A DNA stretch of 64,000 nt, from assembly GCF_002163585.1 (NCBI RefSeq), contig NZ_CP015579.1:1302001-1366000 (forward strand), read 5' to 3'. This document shows positions 1 through 7,640 of this stretch, in pieces; position 1 is the first letter of the stretch; each line of letters starts with the position of its first letter. The position numbers were made by a program, and so were the translations under genes. The notes below the pieces were generated by a model. That model did not search any database, was not told the DNA's origin, and saw only the letters and a list, made by a program, of their open reading frames with translations. Source of the DNA: Tatumella citrea. GTDB lineage: Bacteria; Pseudomonadota; Gammaproteobacteria; Enterobacterales; Enterobacteriaceae.

Positions 1-1
1 A

Positions 2-355
2 TTCTGGAGAACCGGCTGGGTATTGTCGCCACAGAGTAACCGGATGGGTTACCGTTTGCAGGGCAGGACCCTGCAGCGCAGCAAACCAAGGGAATTGCTA
101 TCGCATGCAGTAGTGCCGGGGACTGTTCAGGTGACTAATGGTGGACAGCCAGTCGTGCTGATGTCAGATGCCCAGACTACCGGAGGATACCCACGTATCG
201 GGGTCGTTATCTCTGCTGATTTATATCATCTTGCGCAAATCCGTCCGGGAGAACCGGTTCACTTTATTTATTGTACGTTAGACGAAGCCAGGCAGGCTAA
301 ACAGCACCAGCAACATGCGCTGGATATGATGAAATGGGGACTTATCGGGTCATGA
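2..355 (+). CDS. pxpC: 5-oxoprolinase subunit PxpC, C-terminal part (5' end outside window)
   Basis: The frame is open from the first base of the window, so only the last 117 residues are present. The segment contains the pattern [10 protein letters not shown] followed by a [12 protein letters not shown] strand and a TTGGYPRIG motif. These are typical of the biotin-dependent carboxyltransferase-like domain of PxpC (YbgK), which acts with PxpB and PxpA in ATP-dependent ring opening of 5-oxoproline to glutamate in the cytoplasm. Its stop codon overlaps the pxpA start in an ATGA arrangement, which indicates translational coupling in a pxpBCA operon. Identification rests on family motifs and on the neighbour. 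Confidence 0.9.
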   Translation, partial: FWRTGWVLSPQSNRMGYRLQGRTLQRSKPRELLSHAVVPGTVQVTNGGQPVVLMSDAQTTGGYPRIGVVISADLYHLAQIRPGEPVHFIYCTLDEARQAKQHQQHALDMMKWGLIGS

Positions 356-1086
356 AAATAGATTTAAATGCCGACCTGGGTGAAGGCGGGAAATTCGATC
401 AGCAGCTACTGCAACTGGTGAGCTCGGCGAATATTGCTTGCGGTTTTCACGCCGGGGATGCACAGACAATGTTGCAGTCAGTACGCTGGGCGAAAGAGTA
501 TCAGGTAAATATTGGTGCTCACCCGTCCTTTCCTGACCGGGAAAACTTCGGCAGAACGGCCATGACACTGCCACCGGCTGAGGTTTATGCCCAGCAACTG
601 TTCCAGATTGGGGCATTACAGGCAATGGCAGTTAGTGAAGGAGTGCGACTATCGCATGTGAAGCCTCATGGCATGTTGTATAACCAGGCCGCCCGTGAAC
701 CTGAACTGGCTGATGCTATCGCCCGTGCAGTGGCTGCGGTTGACTCATCGCTGGTACTGGTTGGGCTGGCGAACAGTGAACTGATAAACGCGGGTCGCCA
801 TTATGGCCTGACTACCCGCGAAGAAGTGTTTGCCGATCGCGGTTACACCGCTAACGGGCAACTGGTACCGCGTGGTCAGCCTGGCGATTTACTGACGAGT
901 GCAGAGCAGGCTATTGCACAGACACTGATGATGGTTAGCCGTGGAGAAGTAATAGCAGTGAGTGGTGAACGGGTAAAAGTGAATGCTGAAACAGTTTGCC
1001 TGCATGGTGATGGCGAGCATGCTGTGGAATTTGCCCGCGAACTGAATGCCGCTTTCCGGCGTGAAAATATTAGTATTTCTGCATAA
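352..1086 (+). CDS. pxpA: 5-oxoprolinase subunit PxpA
   Basis: A 244-residue LamB/YcsF-family protein. The start codon was placed at 352, not at the in-frame ATG at 334, because the family begins [12 protein letters not shown] and because this ATG overlaps the pxpC stop as ATGA. Visible family motifs are DLNADLGEG at the N-terminus, ACGFHAGD near residue 35 and VKPHGMLYN near residue 105. PxpA is the subunit that hydrolyses the 5-oxoproline ring once PxpBC has activated it, recycling the spontaneous cyclisation product of glutamine and glutamate. In E. coli nei and abrB follow; here a shikimate-dehydrogenase-like gene follows instead. Confidence 0.93.
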   Translation: MKIDLNADLGEGGKFDQQLLQLVSSANIACGFHAGDAQTMLQSVRWAKEYQVNIGAHPSFPDRENFGRTAMTLPPAEVYAQQLFQIGALQAMAVSEGVRLSHVKPHGMLYNQAAREPELADAIARAVAAVDSSLVLVGLANSELINAGRHYGLTTREEVFADRGYTANGQLVPRGQPGDLLTSAEQAIAQTLMMVSRGEVIAVSGERVKVNAETVCLHGDGEHAVEFARELNAAFRRENISISA

Positions 1087-1243
1087 TTTTTTGTGCTGTT
1101 TATACCAACTACCATCGGCAGGGATGCCGGGGTTTGGTAGGTTCAGTTAATTAATGCTATGATCAACAAGCTAATTATTCAGGAATCTGGTGTTATTATT
1201 TTGTCCAACCCTTAAATGACCCGATAAAAATCAGGAGCAAATA

Positions 1244-2098
1244 ATGGCTGAACAACAAAATTTTCTCAGCGATCTTACGGGGTCTTTTTCCTCCCCCTGC
1301 AATGAAAACCCGACCGTAGCAATGATGGAAGAAGCATATCGCCATCAGGGAATCAACGCCCGCTATATTAACTGTGATGTCGGACAGCAGCAGCTTGAAA
1401 TGGCCGTTGCCGGCGCTAAAGCGATGGGCTGGCGAGGTTTCAACTGCTCAATTCCAAATAAACAAACCATTCTGAAATACATTGATGAAGTCGGCACGTC
1501 AGCAAAAGTTATTGGGGCTGTTAACTGCGTGATTATCCGTGACGGTAAGCTGACAGGTGAAAACACCGACGGTAAAGGATTTGTGGAAGCCCTGAAACAG
1601 CAGATTGATCCACAGGGTAAAAAACTGGCTCTTCTGGGGGCGGGCGGCGCAGCTCGGGCTATTGCTGTCGAATCTGCCCTGGCGGGTGTCCGTGAAATCA
1701 CTATCTTCAATCGTGATAAAGCGAAGGGACAAGATTTAGCAGAGCTTATCAATAATAATACCGATGCAACAGCAAACTATGCTGAATGGACGCCCGGACT
1801 AAAGATTGATAATGACTTCGATATTCTGGTGAATGCTACTTCTGTCGGGCTGGATGATGCGGATGCCATGCCGGATATTGATACAGACAGCCTGCCTGCG
1901 AAGTTATTCGTTGCTGATGTGATTCCTAATCCGCCACAAACAGCTCTGTTACGTGCAGCAGCTGACAAAGGATGCGAAACGCTTAACGGGTTGAATATGC
2001 TGGTTAATCAGGGAGCGCTGAATCTGGCGTACTGGTTTGATATTTCAGCCGATAAAACACCGATGCGCAAAGTTCTGCAAACGTTGTTTACCGGCTGA
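1244..2098 (+). CDS. shikimate/quinate dehydrogenase family protein (AroE/YdiB-like)
   Basis: A 284-residue protein of the shikimate dehydrogenase fold. The N-terminal substrate domain carries a serine-rich SFSSP segment in place of the usual HSxSP. It then has SIPNKQ near residue 70, whose Lys matches the catalytic Lys, as in the MPNKQ of YdiB. ENTDGKGF near 106 holds the catalytic Asp. The Rossmann half shows GAGGAARA near 131, FNRD after the second strand and NATSVGL near 196. LNGLNMLVNQGALN closes the family pattern. The enzyme should interconvert a dehydroshikimate-like ketone and its alcohol with NAD(P)H. Its divergence from housekeeping AroE suggests a paralogue with another polyol substrate. 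A good AGGAG ribosome site precedes the ATG. It stands alone between pxpA and gltA. Confidence 0.82.
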   Translation: MAEQQNFLSDLTGSFSSPCNENPTVAMMEEAYRHQGINARYINCDVGQQQLEMAVAGAKAMGWRGFNCSIPNKQTILKYIDEVGTSAKVIGAVNCVIIRDGKLTGENTDGKGFVEALKQQIDPQGKKLALLGAGGAARAIAVESALAGVREITIFNRDKAKGQDLAELINNNTDATANYAEWTPGLKIDNDFDILVNATSVGLDDADAMPDIDTDSLPAKLFVADVIPNPPQTALLRAAADKGCETLNGLNMLVNQGALNLAYWFDISADKTPMRKVLQTLFTG

Positions 2099-2104
2099 CG
2101 GAAT

Positions 2105-2126
2105 GAAGGTGCCCGGGGGCACCTTC
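2105..2126. terminator. hairpin between convergent aroE-like gene and gltA
   Basis: A perfect 9-bp GC-rich stem (GAAGGTGCC / GGCACCTTC) with a 4-nt loop lies 6 bases after the aroE-like stop and 7 bases before the gltA stop. The genes are convergent, so the hairpin can serve both. The T-rich stretch on the plus side is short and displaced (ACTTTTT, about 10 nt downstream), so termination efficiency is uncertain. Confidence 0.6.
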
Positions 2127-2132
2127 GCAGGC

Positions 2133-3416
2133 TTACTTTTTAAGTCTGGACTGGAACTCACGCTCGGTATAGCCAGTATACAACTGACGTGGACGGGCGA
2201 TTTTCATGCCTTCTTCATGCATTTCAATCCAGTGAGCTATCCAGCCAACTGTACGGGCCATTGCGAAAATGACGGTAAACATGGAGGTCGGGATTCCCAT
2301 CGCCTTAAGAATCAATCCGGAGTAGAAATCGACGTTCGGGTACAGTTTACGTTCAATAAAATACGGGTCGTTGAGCGCAATATGTTCCAGGGCCATTGCT
2401 ACTTCCAGCAAATCATCCTTCATATTCAGTTCTTTCAGAACTTCGTGACAGGTTTCACGCATCACGGTAGCTCGTGGATCATAATTTTTATAGACGCGGT
2501 GGCCAAAGCCCATCAGGCGGAATGAATCGTTTTTATCTTTGGCACGACGGATAAATTCAGGGATATGATCGACGGTTTCAATCTCTTCCAGCATTCGCAA
2601 AGTTGCTTCGTTGGCACCGCCATGAGCTGGTCCCCACAAAGAAGCAATCCCTGCCGCGATACAGGCAAACGGGTTGGCACCGGATGAACCAGCAGTACGT
2701 ACTGTGGAAGTTGAGGCATTTTGCTCATGATCGGCGTGCAGAATCAGTATTCTGTCCATCGCTCTTTCCAGCACAGGGTTGACTACATAGTCTTCACAGG
2801 GAGTCGCAAACATCATATGCAGGAAATTGCCCGCGTATGAGAGATCATTACGTGGGTAGATAAACGGTTGACCTAACGAATATTTGTAGCACATCGCTGC
2901 AACGGTAGGCATTTTTGACAGCAGGCGATAGGCGGCAATATCACGGTGACGCTCGTTATTTACATCCAGCGAGTCATGATAGAACGCTGCCAGCGCACCG
3001 GTCACTCCGCACATAACTGCCATCGGGTGTGAATCCCGGCGGAAGCCGTGGAACAGACGGGTGATCTGCTCATGAATCATGGTATGGCGGGTAACAGTGA
3101 TTTTGAATTGTTCATACTGTTCAGGAGTCGGGGCTTCGCCATACAGCAGGATATAACAGACTTCCAGGTAGGTGGAATTTGTCGCTAATTGTGAAATAGG
3201 GTAACCACGATGTAACAGAATCCCCTCATCACCATCGATGAAAGTGATCTTTGATTCACAGGAGGCTGTGGAGGTGAATCCCGGGTCAAAAGTATATAAT
3301 CCGCTATTCCCCAGAGCACGAACATCTACCACATCCTGGCCCAGTGTACCTTTGAGGACATCGAGCTCTACAGACGTTGTTCCCTCCAGGGTTAACGTCA
3401 CTTTCTTATCTGTCAT
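2133..3416 (-). CDS. gltA: citrate synthase (type II, NADH-sensitive)
   Basis: A 427-residue hexameric-type citrate synthase that condenses oxaloacetate and acetyl-CoA, the entry step of the TCA cycle. Active-site blocks are intact: [11 protein letters not shown] (substrate His), GPAHGGAN and [14 protein letters not shown], plus the FERKLYPN-type block near the C-terminus. The length and the N-terminal beta region ([11 protein letters not shown]) match the Gram-negative allosteric enzyme. The start is supported by an AAAGGAG ribosome site 7 nt upstream. It is transcribed away from sdhCDAB across a roughly 600-bp shared control region, as in E. coli. Confidence 0.98.
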   Translation of the reverse strand: MTDKKVTLTLEGTTSVELDVLKGTLGQDVVDVRALGNSGLYTFDPGFTSTASCESKITFIDGDEGILLHRGYPISQLATNSTYLEVCYILLYGEAPTPEQYEQFKITVTRHTMIHEQITRLFHGFRRDSHPMAVMCGVTGALAAFYHDSLDVNNERHRDIAAYRLLSKMPTVAAMCYKYSLGQPFIYPRNDLSYAGNFLHMMFATPCEDYVVNPVLERAMDRILILHADHEQNASTSTVRTAGSSGANPFACIAAGIASLWGPAHGGANEATLRMLEEIETVDHIPEFIRRAKDKNDSFRLMGFGHRVYKNYDPRATVMRETCHEVLKELNMKDDLLEVAMALEHIALNDPYFIERKLYPNVDFYSGLILKAMGIPTSMFTVIFAMARTVGWIAHWIEMHEEGMKIARPRQLYTGYTEREFQSRLKK

Positions 3417-3770
3417 TTTGGTCTCCTTTAGCGTCTCATTGCAACCATCAAGAACGCCAAAATATGCGCAATACTGGCCTGAAAAAAAACATACCTCACA
3501 TTCTTTACTGCTCAGGTTGATTACATTTTTTAAAAAACCTGTGACCGCAGGAAGGTCTATGATTGTGATTGCCCGCTGAATTTTGGCATTGAGATGTCTC
3601 TATAATAATTGCCTAAGCGATGTGCTTCCGAACAGTTATATAACTTACGGTTATCGGAAAGTCTATCCTGATCAACGTAAGACTATGATAACGATTTCCC
3701 GAACAAATATGTAAAAAAAATGTTTATTTAATGTAAATTTACCCGGAGGTGTCGGCTAAGTTGATAGTAT

Positions 3771-3786
3771 CGTGATGATGATCACT
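3771..3786. promoter_or_regulatory. CRP-type operator upstream of sdhC
   Basis: The sequence contains GTGA-N6-TCAC with both half-sites perfect (3772-3775 and 3782-3785) and a fully palindromic centre. This matches the core of the CRP consensus. It lies about 80 bp upstream of the transcription start expected from the promoter at 3824-3852. CRP activation of sdhCDAB is established in E. coli; assignment of this site is inference from pattern and position. Confidence 0.6.
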
Positions 3787-3823
3787 CTTCTGCCGAAATT
3801 TACCCAAACAGTTTGTAGGGTAA

Positions 3824-3852
3824 TTGTAATCAGAATGTGATCAACCTATACT
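3824..3852 (+). promoter_or_regulatory. probable sigma-70 promoter of sdhCDAB-sucABCD
   Basis: A -35 element TTGTAA (3824-3829), a 17-bp spacer and a -10 element TATACT (3847-3852) point toward sdhC. This would leave an untranslated leader of about 150 nt, consistent with post-transcriptional control of the sdh leader in enterics. No other combination nearby scores as well by eye. Confidence 0.55.
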
Positions 3853-4012
3853 TTACGAAGGTCTCCGGAATCACCTGCAATCAGGAGTCACCCAGCGTTT
3901 TTACGCGTCATTTAACACTGGATGTTACTGTCAGGGGGTCGGAAAAGTCAGGCTACAGGCTGTCTTTAACGTTCCTGCAGGACCGGAGGAAGCTAAAATA
4001 ATAAAGAGCTGT

Positions 4013-4402
4013 GTGGGCAAAACCTTGAAAAAACAAAGACCTGTCAATCTGGATCTCTCAACGATCAAGTTTCCCTTGACTGCAATAGCATCCATCCTCC
4101 ACCGCGTATCCGGCGTGATTACGTTTGTCGCTGTCGGTATCCTGCTCTGGTTACTTGGATTATCTCTCTCCTCCCCTGAAGGTTTTCAACAGGCCGCGGC
4201 AATCATGAGTGGTTTCGTGGTCAGGTTCATTGTCTGGGGCATTCTGACGGCACTTGCGTATCACATTGCCGGCGGTATTCGCCATCTGTTGATGGATTTT
4301 GGCTTTCTCGAAGAGACACTGGCAGCGGGTACCCGTTCTGCTCAGGTCACTTTTGGGATCACTGTTGTTCTTTCTGTTCTGGCGGGAGTTCTTGTATGGT
4401 AA
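4013..4402 (+). CDS. sdhC: succinate dehydrogenase cytochrome b556 subunit
   Basis: A 129-residue membrane anchor of complex II, identical in length to E. coli SdhC. It begins at a GTG codon; the family N-terminus [10 protein letters not shown] follows at once. Three hydrophobic helices are visible. HRVSGV in helix I and the heme-ligand His in [11 protein letters not shown] in helix II are present. With SdhD it binds heme b and forms the ubiquinone site. A GGAGGA lies about 20 nt upstream, unusually far, so the precise start (GTG 4013 or TTG 4025) is not certain. The gene overlaps sdhD by 7 nt. Confidence 0.95.
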   Translation: MGKTLKKQRPVNLDLSTIKFPLTAIASILHRVSGVITFVAVGILLWLLGLSLSSPEGFQQAAAIMSGFVVRFIVWGILTALAYHIAGGIRHLLMDFGFLEETLAAGTRSAQVTFGITVVLSVLAGVLVW

Positions 4403-4743
4403 CTAACGCATCTGCACTGGGCCGTAACGGTATTCATGACTGGTTACTGCTGCGGGGTGCTGCAATAGTCATTGCCCTCTATGTAGTCTATATACTGGGT
4501 TTCTTTATTTTTACCAGTCACATCACCTTTGATGTCTGGCACGGTTTCTTCTCTGCAACATTCACCCGTGTATTCACTCTTCTGACGTTATTTTCGATTC
4601 TGATTCATGGCTGGATCGGTATGTGGCAGGTGCTGACCGATTATGTCAAAAATGTAGCATTACGGCTGGTAGTGCAGGGCCTGGTTGTCCTGGCGTTATT
4701 AACGTATGCGATTTACGGAACGATTATCGTGTGGGGTGTGTAA
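4396..4743 (+). CDS. sdhD: succinate dehydrogenase membrane anchor subunit
   Basis: A 115-residue protein, the same length as E. coli SdhD, with three transmembrane helices. The N-terminus [16 protein letters not shown] and the segment [15 protein letters not shown] are characteristic; the latter carries the conserved Tyr and Asp of the quinone pocket. It pairs with SdhC to anchor the flavoprotein and iron-sulfur subunits to the inner membrane. The start overlaps the sdhC end and the stop codon abuts the sdhA start, so translation is likely coupled throughout the operon. Confidence 0.96.
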   Translation: MVTNASALGRNGIHDWLLLRGAAIVIALYVVYILGFFIFTSHITFDVWHGFFSATFTRVFTLLTLFSILIHGWIGMWQVLTDYVKNVALRLVVQGLVVLALLTYAIYGTIIVWGV

Positions 4744-6510
4744 ATGAGTTTGCCAGTCAGAGAGTTTGATGCCGTAGTTATTGGTGCCGGCGGCGCAGGT
4801 ATGCGTGCAGCACTACAGATTTCTCAGTCAGGGCAGAGCTGTGCCCTGTTATCAAAAGTTTTTCCTACCCGTTCGCATACAGTATCTGCGCAGGGCGGTA
4901 TCACCGTTGCGCTGGGGAATACCCATGAAGATAACTGGGAATGGCACATGTATGACACCGTAAAGGGGTCTGACTACATTGGTGACCAGGATGCTATCGA
5001 GTATATGTGTAAGACCGGACCGGAAGCGATTCTGGAACTGGAGCATATGGGACTGCCGTTTTCCCGTCTGGATGATGGCCGTGTCTATCAGCGTCCGTTT
5101 GGCGGCCAGTCTAAAAATTTTGGCGGTGAGCAGGCAGCCCGAACTGCGGCAGCAGCTGACCGTACCGGCCATGCTTTATTACACACCCTTTATCAGCAGA
5201 ACCTGAAGAATAAAACGACTATTTTCTCCGAATGGTACGCACTGGATCTGGTGAAAAATCATGATGGTGCCATCGTCGGCTGTACTGCGTTGTGCATCGA
5301 AACCGGTGAAGTAGTTTATTTCAAAGCAAAAGCCACCATCCTGGCGACCGGCGGTGCCGGACGTATTTATCAGTCAACCACCAATGCTCATATTAACACC
5401 GGTGACGGTGTCGGGATGGCGTTGCGCGCCGGAGTTCCTGTTCAGGACATGGAAATGTGGCAGTTCCATCCTACGGGCATTGCCGGAGCCGGTGTTCTGG
5501 TGACAGAAGGTTGCCGTGGGGAAGGCGGGTATTTGCTGAACAAGCACGGTGAGCGTTTTATGGAACGTTATGCACCGAATGCCAAAGACCTGGCTGGCCG
5601 TGATGTGGTTGCCCGTTCAATGATGATTGAGATTCGTGAAGGCCGTGGTTGCGACGGTCCGTGGGGACCTCACCTGAAACTGAAACTCGACCATTTAGGT
5701 AAAGAAGTTCTGGAGTCTCGTTTACCGGGAATTCTGGAATTATCCCGTACCTTCGCCCATGTCGATCCGGTGAAGGAACCGATTCCGGTCATCCCGACCT
5801 GTCACTATATGATGGGTGGTATTCCGACCCGCGTGACCGGTCAGGCACTGAATATCGATGAGAATGGCAACGATGTTGTGATTCCGGGCCTGTTTGCGGT
5901 GGGCGAAATTGCCTGCGTTTCAGTACATGGTGCAAACCGCCTGGGCGGCAACTCCCTGCTGGACCTGGTGGTGTTTGGTCGTGCGGCCGGGCTGCATTTG
6001 CTTGAGTGTATTGAAGAACAAGGCCCTCTGGCCGATGCCAGTGAAGAAGAGATCAACGCAGCTCTTGAGCGTTATCAGCGTTGGGATAATAACACCAGCG
6101 GCGAAGATCCTGCGGAAATTCGTAAAGCCTTACAAACCTGTATGCAGCACAACTTCTCGGTATTCCGCGAAGGTGATGCAATGGCAAAAGGACTGGAAGA
6201 GCTGAAACAGATTCGCGAGCGTCTTAAGTCGGCACGTCTTGATGACCGTTCCCCGGATTTCAATACTCAACGTGTTGAGTGTCTGGAGCTGGATAATCTG
6301 ATGGAAACCGCCTATGCCACCGCTGTGGCTGCGAACTATCGTACTGAAAGCCGTGGTGCCCATAGCCGCTTCGACTTCCCGGATCGGGATGATGAAAACT
6401 GGTTGTGCCATAGCCTGTATTTGCCACAAACCGAGAGCATGACAAGACGTGAAGTCAACATGCAGCCTAAGTTACGTCCGGCGTTTCCGCCGAAAATTCG
6501 TACTTATTAA
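4744..6510 (+). CDS. sdhA: succinate dehydrogenase flavoprotein subunit
   Basis: A 588-residue catalytic subunit of complex II that oxidises succinate to fumarate. The FAD dinucleotide motif GAGGAGMRA lies near residue 15. [10 protein letters not shown] near 44 holds the His to which FAD is covalently attached. HPTGIAGAG near 242, HYMMGGIPT near 355 and the RLGGNSLLD motif near 400 build the dicarboxylate site. It starts directly after the sdhD stop with no gap. The full length and motifs indicate an intact gene. Confidence 0.98.
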   Translation: MSLPVREFDAVVIGAGGAGMRAALQISQSGQSCALLSKVFPTRSHTVSAQGGITVALGNTHEDNWEWHMYDTVKGSDYIGDQDAIEYMCKTGPEAILELEHMGLPFSRLDDGRVYQRPFGGQSKNFGGEQAARTAAAADRTGHALLHTLYQQNLKNKTTIFSEWYALDLVKNHDGAIVGCTALCIETGEVVYFKAKATILATGGAGRIYQSTTNAHINTGDGVGMALRAGVPVQDMEMWQFHPTGIAGAGVLVTEGCRGEGGYLLNKHGERFMERYAPNAKDLAGRDVVARSMMIEIREGRGCDGPWGPHLKLKLDHLGKEVLESRLPGILELSRTFAHVDPVKEPIPVIPTCHYMMGGIPTRVTGQALNIDENGNDVVIPGLFAVGEIACVSVHGANRLGGNSLLDLVVFGRAAGLHLLECIEEQGPLADASEEEINAALERYQRWDNNTSGEDPAEIRKALQTCMQHNFSVFREGDAMAKGLEELKQIRERLKSARLDDRSPDFNTQRVECLELDNLMETAYATAVAANYRTESRGAHSRFDFPDRDDENWLCHSLYLPQTESMTRREVNMQPKLRPAFPPKIRTY

Positions 6511-6527
6511 TCGGTGGAGAGAGACAA

Positions 6528-7241
6528 ATGAAACTAGAATTTTCGCTGTACCGGTATAACCCTGAAGTTGATGATGCCCCTCGGATGCAGGATTACACGC
6601 TGGAGGCAGAAGATGGCAGGGATATGATGTTGCTGGACGCGCTTATCCGCCTGAAAGAACAGGACCCGACCCTGGCTTTTCGCCGCTCATGCCGCGAAGG
6701 TGTTTGTGGATCTGACGGCGTAAATATGAACGGTAAAAACGGTCTGGCATGTATTACGCCGGTCTCGACTTTGCGTGGAAAAGGTAAAATTGTTATCCGT
6801 CCTTTACCGGGTCTGCCGGTCATCCGTGATCTGGTGGTGGATATGGGGCAGTTCTACGCCCAGTACGAAAAAATTAAGCCTTTCCTGCAAAATAATGACC
6901 GTAATCCACCGGCCCGTGAAAACCTTCAGTCACCGGATGAGCGCGCTCATCTTGACGGATTGTATGAATGTATTCTATGTGCCTGCTGTTCTACATCCTG
7001 CCCGTCATTCTGGTGGAACCCTGACAAATTTGTCGGGCCTGCCGGTTTACTGGCGGCGTATCGTTTCCTGATTGATAGCCGTGATACTGAAACAGATGCG
7101 CGTCTGGATGATTTGGATGATGCATTCAGTGTGTTCCGCTGCCACAGCATTATGAATTGTGTGAATGTTTGTCCAAAAGGACTGAACCCGACCCGCGCAA
7201 TTGGCCATATTAAGTCTATGCTATTGCAACGTGGTGCATGA
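6528..7241 (+). CDS. sdhB: succinate dehydrogenase iron-sulfur subunit
   Basis: A 237-residue electron-transfer subunit. An N-terminal ferredoxin domain binds 2Fe-2S through CREGVCGSDG and the Cys of NGLACIT. The C-terminal domain has CILCACCSTSCPS and CHSIMNCVNVCPKG, which bind the 4Fe-4S and 3Fe-4S centres. It passes electrons from SdhA to ubiquinone at SdhCD. A GGTGGAGAGAG ribosome site lies just upstream. It is the last gene of the sdh block; a strong hairpin follows before sucA. Confidence 0.98.
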   Translation: MKLEFSLYRYNPEVDDAPRMQDYTLEAEDGRDMMLLDALIRLKEQDPTLAFRRSCREGVCGSDGVNMNGKNGLACITPVSTLRGKGKIVIRPLPGLPVIRDLVVDMGQFYAQYEKIKPFLQNNDRNPPARENLQSPDERAHLDGLYECILCACCSTSCPSFWWNPDKFVGPAGLLAAYRFLIDSRDTETDARLDDLDDAFSVFRCHSIMNCVNVCPKGLNPTRAIGHIKSMLLQRGA

Positions 7242-7640
7242 TATCGCTACCGGGAAGCCAATGCTTCCCGGTACTTCATGGAAACCTCTTTAAATCTTTT
7301 ATCTCTGATTCAGGACGATAAAAGGTTTACAAAGGTTCCCTTGCGGACAAAGGAAGATTTTCTGTGTTCGCTTCGTTGAACCTGTGAGGCAGTGTGGCTG
7401 TTGAAAGTAATCTTGCATGTCCATAACACCTTGTTTAATGGTATAAAACAGGGTGATGGTCACAGCAGACAGTCATTCAGGAGAAAGGTTAGCTCCTGAC
7501 TGAGTGTCTGAAATGACCGGATGAACTAATATGCAGTTTTTACTGCGGAATGGCATTCATCGGCCGACGCATTGTCCCGGAACATCCGTGAAAACGGCAA
7601 CAACAACTACGAAAAGCATGATAATGCATAAGGGATCACC
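7242..7640 (+). other. sdhB-sucA intergenic region with hairpin
   Basis: A 399-bp gap that contains an 11-bp perfect stem-loop at 7248-7273 (TACCGGGAAGC / GCTTCCCGGTA, loop CAAT) right after the sdhB stop. No T-run follows the stem, so it looks more like an mRNA-stabilising or attenuating structure than a terminator. E. coli has a comparable repeat structure at this spot. The rest should hold the internal sucA promoter; no confident -35/-10 pair was picked and no small gene was seen. Confidence 0.6.

Larger units (their letters stand above)
3417..4012. other. gltA-sdhC divergent control region
   Basis: A roughly 600-bp intergenic space that holds the back-to-back promoters of gltA and sdhCDAB. 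It is AT-rich near 3700-3740. It contains a CRP-like palindrome at 3771-3786 and a plausible sdh sigma-70 promoter at 3824-3852, both listed separately. No open frame with a ribosome site and a recognisable product was found. In E. coli this region is controlled by ArcA, CRP and Fur/RyhB. ArcA sites are too degenerate to assign by eye here. Confidence 0.6.

Noticed and set aside
1100..1140. Imperfect inverted repeat CTACCA...TGGTAG with CGGCA/TGCCG after pxpA
   Set aside because: Broken stem with no T run; terminator call not supported.
2037..2525. Plus-strand open frame of 162 codons across the gltA 3' end
   Set aside because: Antisense to conserved gltA coding sequence and without motifs or a ribosome site.
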